From an uncultured Mollicutes bacterium (GTDB lineage: Bacteria > Bacillota_I > Bacilli_A > RFN20 > CAG-288): DNA of 64,000 nucleotides. Numbering within the stretch: the stretch's first letter is position 1; the number at the start of each line of letters is the position of its first letter. The position numbers were made by a program, and so were the translations under genes. Under the pieces are notes generated by a model that did no database searches, had not been told where the DNA came from, and was given only the letters and a program-made list of their open reading frames with translations. Below are positions 46,231-55,657 of this stretch, piece by piece. The stretch spans positions 1 through 64,000 of the forward strand of contig UQDS01000003.1 of the NCBI GenBank assembly GCA_900539865.1, in the 5' to 3' direction.

Positions 46231-46288
46231 GAGAACCTCCTTATTCGTGTATAAACAAAATAAGATACATATATACCGGAGGTTTTTT
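46231..46288 (+). promoter_or_regulatory. Leader hairpin that can mask the ribosome site
   Basis: AACCTCC at 46234-46240 is the exact complement of GGAGGTT at 46278-46284, which contains the Shine-Dalgarno of the gene at 46289. Two G-T pairs and an A-T pair extend it to about 10 bp. The 3' arm is followed by T residues up to the ATG, so it also resembles a terminator. A short in-frame AUG at 46229 lies just before the 5' arm. Confidence 0.55.
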
Positions 46289-47125
46289 ATGAATTACTTT
46301 GATAAAAATCAGCGATTCTTAGACTTTATCGATATGATCAACCGCTGTTTTATTGCACTCAGCAATTTGATATACGCTTATCCAGAAGAAGAAATTTCTA
46401 CAGTTTCTTCCTTGTCTCTTTGTGATATTGTCGGCCCTTTTCATTATCTATGCAGCGAAGCTTTAGATATTGTAGATTATGGAAAAGAAAATAAAATATC
46501 GACTCAGGATCTGCTTTCTCTTTATCAGATATTATGTCATCTTTATGATTATTTCTTACCCACACTATTCTTTTTCATCGACGAAAGTAAGTTTAAAAAT
46601 GAGGAAAAACTGTTGAAAACTTATAGACAAATTTTAATAAATTTAGAAGATGGAAATAAGATAAATTATGTTTTCTATGAAAAGAATAGAGAATTTATCA
46701 ACGAATTTTTAAAAGAAATATTTCCTTATGACTTCCTTCTAAGTCGCCATTTGAATTTCTTGTTTCATCTTGATCAAATCAAAGAAAAACTAGAATTTCA
46801 TCATCAAAGCATTGCAGAAAACTCTCTCTCTTTTGATCTCGTTGTCCGTTATCTTATCGATGATTTTTCTAACTCATTCATCGCTTTCTTATGCACTCTC
46901 CCTTTATTAAACCCTCCCCTTTTTCAAAAAAAGGAAGAGCAGTCCTTAAAATTTTTTTACGACAATAAAGAAGGGACACAAGATCACTATCTTTCCTATG
47001 TTACGATTATCCTAGAAACCATGCAAAAATATTACCCGACTATGTATTGTGATTATATTTACTGTTATCCAAAAGAAATAAAAGAATTCCTTCCTTCTCT
47101 AAAACAAAGTAAAAGGCTGTTATAA
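46289..47125 (+). CDS. Hypothetical protein, unknown
   Basis: ATG 46289 is chosen for its CCGGAGG ribosome site; the open frame runs upstream through the preceding terminator. The 278-residue product is rich in Phe, Leu and Tyr, with many amphipathic helical stretches but no clear signal peptide or transmembrane helix. I recognise no domain. It has its own promoter and a structured leader, and the stop codon lies inside the terminator hairpin shared with uvrB. Confidence 0.6.
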   Translation: MNYFDKNQRFLDFIDMINRCFIALSNLIYAYPEEEISTVSSLSLCDIVGPFHYLCSEALDIVDYGKENKISTQDLLSLYQILCHLYDYFLPTLFFFIDESKFKNEEKLLKTYRQILINLEDGNKINYVFYEKNREFINEFLKEIFPYDFLLSRHLNFLFHLDQIKEKLEFHHQSIAENSLSFDLVVRYLIDDFSNSFIAFLCTLPLLNPPLFQKKEEQSLKFFYDNKEGTQDHYLSYVTIILETMQKYYPTMYCDYIYCYPKEIKEFLPSLKQSKRLL

Positions 47126-47139
47126 ATTTAACAGCCTTT
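47112..47139. terminator. Bidirectional terminator between the 46289 gene and uvrB
   Basis: AAAGGCTGTTA and TAACAGCCTTT form a perfect 11-bp stem with loop TAAATT, flanked by A and T runs. Confidence 0.88.
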
Positions 47140-47142
47140 CTT

Positions 47143-49122
47143 TTATAGTTTTGCTTTTAACTCTAAAATTTGATCACGTAAACTCGCCGCCGTTTCAAAA
47201 TCCAAACTTTTGGCAGCTTTATTCATCTCCGTAGTTAAAGACTTAATCAACATCTCCATTTGCTTTCGAGTGAGCTTAGCATCTGGATTATCTTTGCGTT
47301 TCTTATCGTCGATCATCTTGATTGGTTCTTGAATTGCTTTCATGATCGTCTTTGGAACGATACCGTGTTCTTTATTATAATTCTCTTGAATCTGACGTCG
47401 ACGTTTTGTTTCTCGAATAGTGATTTCCATCGCATCTGATATGCGGTCACAATACATGATGACTTTACCATTTGCATTTCTGGCTGCGCGTCCTGCAATC
47501 TGTGTTAAAGATCGCGCACTTCTTAAAAATCCTTCGCGATCCGCATCTAAGATAGCAACGAGAGAGACTTCCGGAATATCAAGACCTTCTCTCAGCAAAT
47601 TGATGCCGACTAAAACATCGTAAATACCTTTGCGCAATTTATAGATGATTTCAGAGCGCTGAAGTGTCAGTATTTCATGTTGTAAATAAGCAACCTTCAC
47701 ATCGTGACTCTTAAAGAAGTCGGTTAAGTTTTCAGCGTCTTTCACTGTCAACGTAATCACCATCACTCTTTCATTTCGTTTCACTCTCTGCTTGATTTCT
47801 TCTAAGACATCATAAACAGGGTTGTTGCTGTTATATCGCACCTCAATAATCGGATCCAATAATCCAGTCGGTCGAATGATTTGTTCCACAACTTGATGAT
47901 TTACTTGGTTCAACTCATAATCACCTGGAGTTGCAGAAGTGCAGATGACATGGTTGATTTTCTTTTCGAATTCTTCAAATCGCAATGGTCTATTATCCAA
48001 AGCAGAAGGAAGACGAAAACCATATTCTACCAAGGTCTCTTTACGAGAACGATCTCCTGAATACATACCGCCGATTTGAGGAATGGTGACATGGCTTTCA
48101 TCAATAAACAAAAGGAAATCCTCAGGAAGGTAATCGAATAATGTGTATGGTGTCTCTCCCTCTTTTCTGCCGTCAAAATGACGTGCATAGTTTTCAATTC
48201 CGGCACACATACCAAACTCTTTTAAAGCATCGATATCATGTTCCGTACGCATTTTAAGACGTTCGCTTTCCAAGTATTTTCCTTGGCTGTCATAATAAGC
48301 GAGACGCTCCACCATTTCTTGATGAATCGTCTTTAACGCTTTTTGAATACGAGCAGTACCCGAGGCGTGTTCATGCGCAGGGAAAAAGGGAAAATAATCT
48401 ACCGTATGTAAAACTTCACCTGTGGTCGGTTTGACCATATCAATTTCAGAAATCTCATCAAAATCAGAATAAATTCGAATGAAATATTCATCGCCGTTAG
48501 GCGGATAGATATCCATGACATCACCGCGAATACGAAAACAACCCGGCCCTAGATCGATGTCATTTCTCTTATATTGAGCAGTGATCAATTTGCTGCTGAT
48601 CAGCTTGATATCAAATGGTTCTCCCACATGAATTGTGAAAGCCAAATCACGATATTCGTCCGGATCAGAAAGACCATATATCGAAGCGACAGAACAAACG
48701 ACAATCGTATCTCTTCTCTCTAATAGAGAGTTGACCGCACTTGCTCTCATCATTTCAATTTCTTCATTCATCACCACCTGTTTATCAATGTATGTATCTG
48801 TTTTGGGTAGATAAGCTTCTGGTTGATAAAAATCAAAATTAGAGATGAAATATTCAACTCTATTATGTGGAAACAATTCTTTAAACTCTCCGTAAAGTTG
48901 AGCAGCTAATGTCTTGTTGTGAACCAAGACCATCGTCGTGCGTTGCGCCTGTTGAATAATATTGGCCATCGTAAAAGTTTTACCGGTACCTGTCGCACCT
49001 TGTAAAACCTGCCATCGCTTGTTCTCTTTGATTCCTTGAACTAATTGTGCAATCGCTTGTGGCTGGTCTCCCGTCGGAGTATTGTTGGAAACCAGTTCAA
49101 AGGGATGTGTATTATCACTCAT
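47143..49122 (-). CDS. uvrB: Excinuclease ABC subunit B
   Basis: The 659-residue helicase-like subunit of nucleotide excision repair is loaded on damage by UvrA and recruits UvrC. The P-loop GATGTGKT is near residue 42, the beta-hairpin region YYQPEAYLP near 97, DESH near 337, and the RAAR motif near 542. The C-terminal UVR coiled coil DFETAASLRDQI is present. Its ATG overlaps the stop of the S41 protease gene (ATGA), an unusual partnership because uvrB normally precedes uvrA. Confidence 0.96.
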   Translation of the reverse strand: MSDNTHPFELVSNNTPTGDQPQAIAQLVQGIKENKRWQVLQGATGTGKTFTMANIIQQAQRTTMVLVHNKTLAAQLYGEFKELFPHNRVEYFISNFDFYQPEAYLPKTDTYIDKQVVMNEEIEMMRASAVNSLLERRDTIVVCSVASIYGLSDPDEYRDLAFTIHVGEPFDIKLISSKLITAQYKRNDIDLGPGCFRIRGDVMDIYPPNGDEYFIRIYSDFDEISEIDMVKPTTGEVLHTVDYFPFFPAHEHASGTARIQKALKTIHQEMVERLAYYDSQGKYLESERLKMRTEHDIDALKEFGMCAGIENYARHFDGRKEGETPYTLFDYLPEDFLLFIDESHVTIPQIGGMYSGDRSRKETLVEYGFRLPSALDNRPLRFEEFEKKINHVICTSATPGDYELNQVNHQVVEQIIRPTGLLDPIIEVRYNSNNPVYDVLEEIKQRVKRNERVMVITLTVKDAENLTDFFKSHDVKVAYLQHEILTLQRSEIIYKLRKGIYDVLVGINLLREGLDIPEVSLVAILDADREGFLRSARSLTQIAGRAARNANGKVIMYCDRISDAMEITIRETKRRRQIQENYNKEHGIVPKTIMKAIQEPIKMIDDKKRKDNPDAKLTRKQMEMLIKSLTTEMNKAAKSLDFETAASLRDQILELKAKL

Positions 49123-50636
49123 AACAAAGCCCCTATGACCTCTTGAGTCAACGCCTCTTCATACTTCAAATAAGTGTCGTAACACTCTTTGATAAATAGA
49201 TCGTTAAGCGTCTTGCTAAAGTATCCTTTTTTATCAAAAGCTTCTTCATAACGCACGTCATCATATAAAACAGCACTGTTTTTTCCATATTCTTTCACGG
49301 CATCCACAAAGTGAAAATCCTTAGCATAATCTGTAGGATAAACATCCGGATGAATATCATTAAGCGCCTTTAAGAATGTCCTTTGTCCGTATTCAGATAT
49401 GCCTAGCGATTCTGTGTAATCATAGATGGTGTTTAAATAAGTGTATTCCTTAGAAAATTTCACATCAGGAACAATGCCTTTTTTATGAATGCAAACAATG
49501 TCATCGGAATCTTCGTTTTCGCCCGGAATGTTCTCGTTTGCTCTTTCCGGTCCATAAACATAAGCATATGTATAACGGACGACAGAACCATCATCAAACG
49601 TTTTAAACGCTTGCGCAATGCCTTTGCCATAGCTTTGTAATCCGTAGATTTTAGCGTTTGTTCCTGCACGCATCGCTAAAGCAAACGTCTCCGCTGCACT
49701 GGCGGTATGATCATCGATGATCAAAGAGTAATCCGGAAATTGAAACATCGGGTTTTTCTTTTGATAACATTCCGAAATCACTTTACCGTCTTTATTTACC
49801 ATTTTGTCAATCAACGTACCTTTTTTCACAAAGAGTTTTGCAATTTCTTCCGCTTGATTGACATAACCTCCGCCATTTTGTCTTAAATCAATCACCAAAT
49901 GACGAACGTTCTTATCTTTGTAAGCATTTAACGTTCCCACCAAAGCGCTATAAGGATCGCCTAAAAAAGTGTTCAATTTAATCATTAATGTTTCATCATT
50001 TTCCGGTGTCGGTGTCTTAACGACCCTCAGAAGTCTTTGGGAAAAGATGCCTTTGACTAACGATAATTGATAGACCTCATCTTTTCCTCTTTTCACCGTG
50101 AAAAGATAGCGGACATCTCCGCGGTCTTTCCGGATATACTCTAAGCATTCTTGTTGTGTATGAAGGGTAAAATCATAATAAGGTTCTGATCCAATTTGTA
50201 CACCGTAAAATACATCATTTATCGCAAGCAATTTGGTTGTATTCTCAAAAAATTTATTAGATGCAGGAGAGTTTGGATGAATTTCAGATATAAGAAAACC
50301 TCCGTTGTAATAACGCATGGTAACTCCAAAGCCAGAGCTATCTGTGCTTAAGCCTTGTTCATCCATATCATCTGTATAAAAAGTAAAAGGATCACCTTTT
50401 TCATCGCTGAACGAAGAAATCATCCCTTTCATCGCATACGATCCAAAATAATCTTGTTCATCGCCAAAAAGCCACTCATCTTTAATGAGTCTATAACCGT
50501 CGATAAGCTTTTGTTCGTCGTAGGAAAGGCGCACTTTGCCTATGTTAGAAACTGCAAAAGCGGTTGCGGTAATTGAGGTTGTAATCACTCCAACCAAAGC
50601 GGCAATCCAAATGGTTTTCTTTTTGTTTTTGTCCAT
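49119..50636 (-). CDS. C-terminal processing protease (S41)
   Basis: The 505-residue protein has an N-terminal membrane anchor (about residues 9-30), a PDZ-like segment around 115-185 and an S41 catalytic domain. TASAAET supplies nucleophile Ser313 and YGKG the general base Lys338. Such CtpA-type enzymes cut proteins in the extracytoplasmic space. The C-terminal 150 residues after the catalytic core are charged and of unknown role. It ends in TGA overlapping the uvrB start and has a GGGAGGG ribosome site. Confidence 0.88.
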   Translation of the reverse strand: MDKNKKKTIWIAALVGVITTSITATAFAVSNIGKVRLSYDEQKLIDGYRLIKDEWLFGDEQDYFGSYAMKGMISSFSDEKGDPFTFYTDDMDEQGLSTDSSGFGVTMRYYNGGFLISEIHPNSPASNKFFENTTKLLAINDVFYGVQIGSEPYYDFTLHTQQECLEYIRKDRGDVRYLFTVKRGKDEVYQLSLVKGIFSQRLLRVVKTPTPENDETLMIKLNTFLGDPYSALVGTLNAYKDKNVRHLVIDLRQNGGGYVNQAEEIAKLFVKKGTLIDKMVNKDGKVISECYQKKNPMFQFPDYSLIIDDHTASAAETFALAMRAGTNAKIYGLQSYGKGIAQAFKTFDDGSVVRYTYAYVYGPERANENIPGENEDSDDIVCIHKKGIVPDVKFSKEYTYLNTIYDYTESLGISEYGQRTFLKALNDIHPDVYPTDYAKDFHFVDAVKEYGKNSAVLYDDVRYEEAFDKKGYFSKTLNDLFIKECYDTYLKYEEALTQEVIGALL

Positions 50637-50677
50637 ACGCCCTCCCTAAATACTTCTTCTTTTTATTTTACCATGTT

Positions 50678-51919
50678 TCAGTTTTGAACTTGATATTGTT
50701 GCTTTTCCGCCTCTGTTAAACGGGAATCTCTTTTCTTCAATTTAGCGCTCACTGCTTCATGCAAAACAATCATCACTACAACAAAACCCAATGCAACATA
50801 AGGAAGAGAAATAAAACGAGCTTCATCAAATCGACAAATGACACCAAAGAGCGGGGAAACAATCAAATTCCCGCAATAGGCAAACGCCATTTCCATGCCC
50901 ATCGCCTTTTGTGACATCGCTTTAGAAAAACGATACGGGGTTAAACGGATAATTGCAGGATAAATTGGAGCGCATCCAATGCCAGTAAGAATCATACCCG
51001 CAATGGCAAGATACAGATTTAAATTTAATCCCATTAAGATGGTGCCAATGACAATCAGTCCTTCACCAATACGAATCAAATTCATTTCTTTTACTTTCAA
51101 AGAGATGAAACCTGAGATAAATCTTCCTATGGTGATGCCTAAATAAAACATCGATGTTAAATTTGCGGCAGTAGCGCTGTCTACCTGATAAGTGTGATAA
51201 AAGTAATTGCCGCTCCAAAAACCGGTCATAGTTTCCATACCGCAATAACAAAAGAAACCGAAGACAGCCAGATAGAAAACCGAATTTGAGAACAAAGACT
51301 TTCGTTCAAACGAAGTTTTCACTTCTTCCTCTCGCTCAAACTCTTGCGAATTTGTCTTTACTTTGTTCCATAAAGGCAAACACAAAAACGTCAGTACGGC
51401 GATTGCAATCTGAATGATACAGACAGTAAGAACACCTTTTTCCCACCCGGTCGAATTTTGATTTGGATTGATAAATCCACCGACAATAAATGGAGAAATC
51501 GATGCACCTACTCCCCAAAAACAATGGAGCCAATTCATATGGATCGCTTTGTAATGTAAAGCGACATAATTGTTTAAACAAGCGTCGATACAACCGGCGC
51601 CTAACCCTAACGGCAACGCTGCCAAATAAAATAACCAGATGGAATCCATCTGCACAAAAGAGTATAAGCCTAATCCGAGTGCGGTCAGTAAGATCGAAAT
51701 AAGAATCAGCCACCTTGTTTGAAATTTTTCAACCAGTTTATCTGAGAAAAAAGAGGAAACGATTGTACAAGATGTGATTACCATACCGATATATCCCGCG
51801 TGATCAACTGAGATCTTAAGATTCTCTGCAATCGCCGGGAACGAACTTCCTAAAATGGAGTCTGGCAAGCCTAAAGAAATAAATATTAAATAGATTAACA
51901 ACAATAATAATATACTCAT
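50678..51919 (-). CDS. Major facilitator superfamily transporter
   Basis: The 413-residue protein has twelve hydrophobic segments with a central hydrophilic loop near residues 195-210. GLPDSILGSSFPAI in the first helix and a GxGxGCIDACLNNY pattern in helix 4 resemble FucP-type or YfkF-like sugar and drug transporters. The substrate cannot be told from sequence. It lies 41 nt before the S41 protease gene on the same strand and may share its transcript. Confidence 0.8.
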   Translation of the reverse strand: MSILLLLLIYLIFISLGLPDSILGSSFPAIAENLKISVDHAGYIGMVITSCTIVSSFFSDKLVEKFQTRWLILISILLTALGLGLYSFVQMDSIWLFYLAALPLGLGAGCIDACLNNYVALHYKAIHMNWLHCFWGVGASISPFIVGGFINPNQNSTGWEKGVLTVCIIQIAIAVLTFLCLPLWNKVKTNSQEFEREEEVKTSFERKSLFSNSVFYLAVFGFFCYCGMETMTGFWSGNYFYHTYQVDSATAANLTSMFYLGITIGRFISGFISLKVKEMNLIRIGEGLIVIGTILMGLNLNLYLAIAGMILTGIGCAPIYPAIIRLTPYRFSKAMSQKAMGMEMAFAYCGNLIVSPLFGVICRFDEARFISLPYVALGFVVVMIVLHEAVSAKLKKRDSRLTEAEKQQYQVQN

Positions 51920-52001
51920 ACGTTGATAAACCTCGACATTTCCACATTTATGTATTCTATAATATTTTTATAAACTATAGAATAAATCCAAGGAGTATTT
52001 C

Positions 52002-52298
52002 ATGTATTACATTTATCTCAAACATCAAAGTGATAGTCTCAATCCCGATAAAATTGTCGTTCTCTATGAAGGTAATTATTATGAACGTCAAAAGCGTACT
52101 GACTGGTCTCGCATGGATGAGCGAGATAGAACAACATTAGAAAACGGTAGCGACGAACACTATTTTTCTGTAGAACAAGAACAATTTGATGCTATTATCA
52201 AACGATGGGGAGGTAGCCGATATGGCTATCGAAACCAAGAAATTGATGGTGAGTTAGATAACGAAGGATATGGAGATAGCTATGATGAACTTGACTGA
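52002..52298 (+). CDS. Small hypothetical protein, 98 residues
   Basis: The product begins MYYIYLKHQSDSLNPDKI and is hydrophilic, with a strongly acidic C-terminus. A CCAAGGAGTATTTC ribosome site supports the start. It ends in TGA and overlaps the next gene by 17 nt, so the two are co-transcribed. No known domain is recognised. Confidence 0.65.
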   Translation: MYYIYLKHQSDSLNPDKIVVLYEGNYYERQKRTDWSRMDERDRTTLENGSDEHYFSVEQEQFDAIIKRWGGSRYGYRNQEIDGELDNEGYGDSYDELD

Positions 52299-52932
52299 AG
52301 AAAATATCATTTCTTGTGCTAAAACATATGTGCACAAACTTCTCAGCGAAGAATGTTCCGGACATGATGATTTACATGTCTTACGAGTTTTTTATAACGC
52401 TAAGATACTGCAAGAAAAAGAAGGTGGAAACTTATTCATCATCGCTTTGGCTTCCTTACTTCATGATGTAGATGATTACAAACTGTTTCCTGAAAATAAA
52501 AATTATGAAAACGCAAGAAATTTCCTAAATGAAAATCGCGTTCCCCTAGAGATACAAGAACAAGTCATTAAAATCATTTCGCAAGTCTCTTTCAAAGGAA
52601 ATGACAGTGTCACTCCCGACACCTTAGAAGGGCAAATCGTGCAAGATGCTGACCGATTAGATGCTCTTGGTGCCATCGGCATTGCTCGTTGCTTTGCGTA
52701 TGGGGGAAGCAAGCAAAGAAAAATTTACGATCCAGAAGAGCAAATCACAAGTGACTTAAATGAATTGGAATATCGTAATCAACAGACGTCTTCTATCGCT
52801 CATTTTTATAAAAAGCTTCTTTTGCTTAAAGATTTAATGAATACCAAAACAGGAAAAGATATGGCGAATAAACGACATCAATTCCTCGTTGATTTTTTAG
52901 ATGAATTTTATGATGAAATCTTAGAAAAATGA
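52282..52932 (+). CDS. HD-domain phosphohydrolase
   Basis: ATG 52282 is favoured over ATG 52270 because GGAG lies 6 nt before it. The 216-residue protein has GHDDLHVLRVF near residue 25 and LLHDVDDYK near 62 (HD metal site), then a QDADRLDALGAIG motif. This pattern is that of the YedJ-like HD hydrolases, which probably act on nucleotides or other phosphate esters. It overlaps the 98-residue gene upstream. Confidence 0.82.
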   Translation: MMNLTEENIISCAKTYVHKLLSEECSGHDDLHVLRVFYNAKILQEKEGGNLFIIALASLLHDVDDYKLFPENKNYENARNFLNENRVPLEIQEQVIKIISQVSFKGNDSVTPDTLEGQIVQDADRLDALGAIGIARCFAYGGSKQRKIYDPEEQITSDLNELEYRNQQTSSIAHFYKKLLLLKDLMNTKTGKDMANKRHQFLVDFLDEFYDEILEK

Positions 52933-52970
52933 TTTAAAATGTACACTATTTGTTTTAAAATGATAAAGAT

Positions 52971-53432
52971 ATGAGAGAAAAGATATTAGTCTCCGCCTGT
53001 TTGACAGGCGAGAACTGTCGTTATGACGGCAAAAATAATCGCAATGATTCTGTCATGAAACTTGCAAAATACTACGACCTTATTCCGATTTGTCCTGAGG
53101 TGAACGGCGGCATGAAAACACCGCGCGCTCCTTCTGAAATCAAAGGGGATAAAGTGGTCAGTATCACAGGCAAGGATGTGACACAATTTTATAATGATGG
53201 TGCTTATTGGGCCTGCTCTATCGCCCGTATTTATCATATTAAACTTGCTGTTTTGAAAGAAAAAAGCCCCAGTTGTGGATGCAAACTGATTCACAATGGT
53301 CTTTTTGATGGAAAGGTGATTCCTGGAAAAGGTATCACCGTTAGAAAATTAGAGCAGATGGGTGTTAAAGTCATCGACGAAGATGATGTCATAGATCTTT
53401 TAAAACAATTGGAGGAAAAGGAACATGATTAA
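52971..53432 (+). CDS. DUF523 family protein
   Basis: The 153-residue protein starts with ILVSACLTGENCRYDG and has CPEVNGGM and KSPSCG motifs. These conserved Cys residues are typical of DUF523 (YbbK-like), a family of unknown biochemical function, possibly with metal or Fe-S binding. No ribosome site precedes the ATG. A TAAAAT 9 nt before it suggests a leaderless start or coupling to the upstream HD gene, 38 nt away. Its stop overlaps the next gene. Confidence 0.85.
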   Translation: MREKILVSACLTGENCRYDGKNNRNDSVMKLAKYYDLIPICPEVNGGMKTPRAPSEIKGDKVVSITGKDVTQFYNDGAYWACSIARIYHIKLAVLKEKSPSCGCKLIHNGLFDGKVIPGKGITVRKLEQMGVKVIDEDDVIDLLKQLEEKEHD

Positions 53433-54606
53433 AGATATAGAATTTAGCCGCAAGACAAAGAACGACCCCACCCTTATCGAACATCTTACTGAACTCATGA
53501 CAGACAAAGGTAAGACACACAACAATTTAGTCGGGACCAGTAAAAAGAAAATTAAAAACGCCCTTATCGGTGCACTTGTCTTACTCGGAATTTGTCTTCT
53601 TACCGGTATTATCGTATCCATCGTGATGAAAAACTTTATTCCCTTTATCATTCTTCTCATCGTTGGTATCGTCATTGCATCACTCATCTACTTTACCAAT
53701 GCGAATAGTGTTAAGCGCAAATACCTTACCACGCTTACCCCTTCTGTCGTAGAAGCTTTATATGGTCCAAACGCGGAATATTATCAAACCGGCGGTTTTT
53801 CAAGAGATTACTTAACTGAAGCTCAATTATTCCCTGTATGTCAATTAAAGCAAGAAGACCATATCATCGGTCACTTCCAAGGTGTTCCCTTTGCAATCGC
53901 CGATGTCACTTCTTATCACATAGAGACAAGAAGAGATGGCGACCGCACTTATACAGAGACAGTCTATGACTTTGTCGGTTCTGTTTTATCCGTCAAAATG
54001 AACAAACCCGCGAAATACCCCTTAAGATTAATCTCGGAAGCTGTCTTCAGTTTAGGTTCTTTCTCTAAATCTGATGAAACCATTAACTTTGAATCGTCTG
54101 AATTCAATAAGTTATTCAATTGTTACTGCCAAGATAGACAAGAGGCTTTTTACTTGATGACTCCTCAATTACAATTGGCTCTTATCACCATTGCCAAAGG
54201 CATTCCTGGAAACATGTCATTGCGTTTCTATGACCAAGAGCTCATCATCGCCTTTAGAGGTAACAGCACAAACTTCAACAAGATTAAACTCAACAACAAA
54301 GATCTCAACTATAACATCAATGCGATTCTTGACGCGATCTTATTGCCCGCTTATATCATCGACACAATGAATCTCGATCATAAATTCTTCATCACGCAAG
54401 AAGATGTAAATAAATTCAATCATCATATAAATGATACTGACATTGATGATGACGAATATGATGATGACGAATATGATGATGACGATGATTTATCAGAACA
54501 AGAAAAAGAAAGTGTAAGAGAAGCTTTACGCAAGGAAGGAATCGATGTTCCTGAATTCAGCAAAGACACTTTTGACATCGCTGATGACAACATACAAGAA
54601 AAATAA
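53425..54606 (+). CDS. DUF3137-like membrane protein with acidic tail
   Basis: The 393-residue protein has two adjacent hydrophobic helices at about residues 45-95, followed by a cytoplasmic domain with the pattern ADVTSYHIETR seen in DUF3137. Near residue 335 there is a run of DDEYDD repeats encoded by GATGAT-rich DNA, then a charged C-terminus. The function of DUF3137 is unknown. It overlaps the DUF523 gene by 8 nt and has a GGAGGAAAAGGA ribosome site. Confidence 0.78.
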   Translation: MIKDIEFSRKTKNDPTLIEHLTELMTDKGKTHNNLVGTSKKKIKNALIGALVLLGICLLTGIIVSIVMKNFIPFIILLIVGIVIASLIYFTNANSVKRKYLTTLTPSVVEALYGPNAEYYQTGGFSRDYLTEAQLFPVCQLKQEDHIIGHFQGVPFAIADVTSYHIETRRDGDRTYTETVYDFVGSVLSVKMNKPAKYPLRLISEAVFSLGSFSKSDETINFESSEFNKLFNCYCQDRQEAFYLMTPQLQLALITIAKGIPGNMSLRFYDQELIIAFRGNSTNFNKIKLNNKDLNYNINAILDAILLPAYIIDTMNLDHKFFITQEDVNKFNHHINDTDIDDDEYDDDEYDDDDDLSEQEKESVREALRKEGIDVPEFSKDTFDIADDNIQEK

Positions 54607-54609
54607 ACT

Positions 54610-55599
54610 ATGAAAACTTTTCAAATCGCTGGAATCGAAATACCAAACCGTTATGTATTAGCACCTCTTGCCGGATTTACCGATTACAGCATGCGCAAAC
54701 TCTCCTATGAACACGGAGCTGGATTATGTTACACCGAAATGGAATCCTGTGAAGCTCTTGTCTACCAATCCAAAATAACAATCAAAGATTTAGAAGATAC
54801 GTTGCTCGACAAAAAACACCATCCAAATCAACGCTTAGCGTTACAGATTTTCGGTGGCAAAAAAGATATCATTCTTCAATCGATACCTCTCGTTGAAAAA
54901 TACGCAACTTACGATTTTCTCGATTTCAATTGTGGTTGTCCTGTCCCTAAAGTAATACGGCAACAAGCGGGAAGTTATTGGCTCAATCGCCAAGATGAAC
55001 TTTTAGATTTGATGAAAGAATTGGTAAAGATTTCTACTAAACCTGTCATCATTAAAATAAGAATTGGATTTTCACAAATCACAGATATTGTTCCTCTTTG
55101 TAAGAAATTAGAAGAAGCCGGTGTAGCTGCTATCGCCGTTCACGGTAGAACAAGAAAAGAAATGTTCTCTTCTCCTGTTCATTATGATGTCATTAGAGAT
55201 ATCAAAAAGAATGTCAATATTCCCATCATCGCAAACGGAGAAATCACGCCTGAAAATTTATTGCAAGTAGAAAAAGAAACCGGTGCGGATGCGTTTATGA
55301 TTGGACAAGGTGCGATTGGAAACCCCACCATTTTCTCCTCTCTCATCGCCGTCGAAGAAGGAAAAGAAGTGAACAAACCATCCATAGAAGAGCAGATTTT
55401 CTATTTGAAAGAACACCTCAACACTATTTTCACCATCAAAGACGAACACACGGCTGCCAGCATCATGAGAGCGATATCTATCCGCTACTTCAAAGGCTTT
55501 GCAGACATCAAAAAATATAAAACACGTCTCGTTCAATGCAATACGCAAAATGAGTACTTAAATATCCTAAATGAGATGTTGAATGACCAAATTCATTAA
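54610..55599 (+). CDS. dus: tRNA-dihydrouridine synthase
   Basis: The 329-residue flavoprotein reduces uridines in the D-loop of tRNA. LAPLAGFTD near residue 19 is the FMN site; NCGCPVPKV near 105 carries the catalytic Cys; HGRTRKEMF near 178 and ANGEI near 208 are conserved in the family. The ATG is 3 nt after the stop of the DUF3137 gene, without its own ribosome site, so translation is probably coupled. Confidence 0.92.
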   Translation: MKTFQIAGIEIPNRYVLAPLAGFTDYSMRKLSYEHGAGLCYTEMESCEALVYQSKITIKDLEDTLLDKKHHPNQRLALQIFGGKKDIILQSIPLVEKYATYDFLDFNCGCPVPKVIRQQAGSYWLNRQDELLDLMKELVKISTKPVIIKIRIGFSQITDIVPLCKKLEEAGVAAIAVHGRTRKEMFSSPVHYDVIRDIKKNVNIPIIANGEITPENLLQVEKETGADAFMIGQGAIGNPTIFSSLIAVEEGKEVNKPSIEEQIFYLKEHLNTIFTIKDEHTAASIMRAISIRYFKGFADIKKYKTRLVQCNTQNEYLNILNEMLNDQIH

Positions 55600-55626
55600 A
55601 AACACCCTGAAAATTCTACTCATTCA

Positions 55627-55646
55627 ATCAAAATACGCATTTTGAT
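55627..55646. promoter_or_regulatory. Inverted repeat, possible DeoR-family operator or weak terminator
   Basis: ATCAAAAT (55627-55634) and ATTTTGAT (55639-55646) form a perfect inverted repeat around ACGC, just upstream of the promoter of the DeoR-type regulator. It could be an autoregulatory operator; as a hairpin followed by TTTTAT it might also end dus transcripts. Confidence 0.45.
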
Positions 55647-55657
55647 GATTGTTTTAT

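Noticed and set aside
46121..46288. N-terminal extension of the unknown 278-residue protein
   Set aside because: It begins inside the terminator of the glucan operon and upstream of the promoter; CCGGAGG supports ATG 46289.
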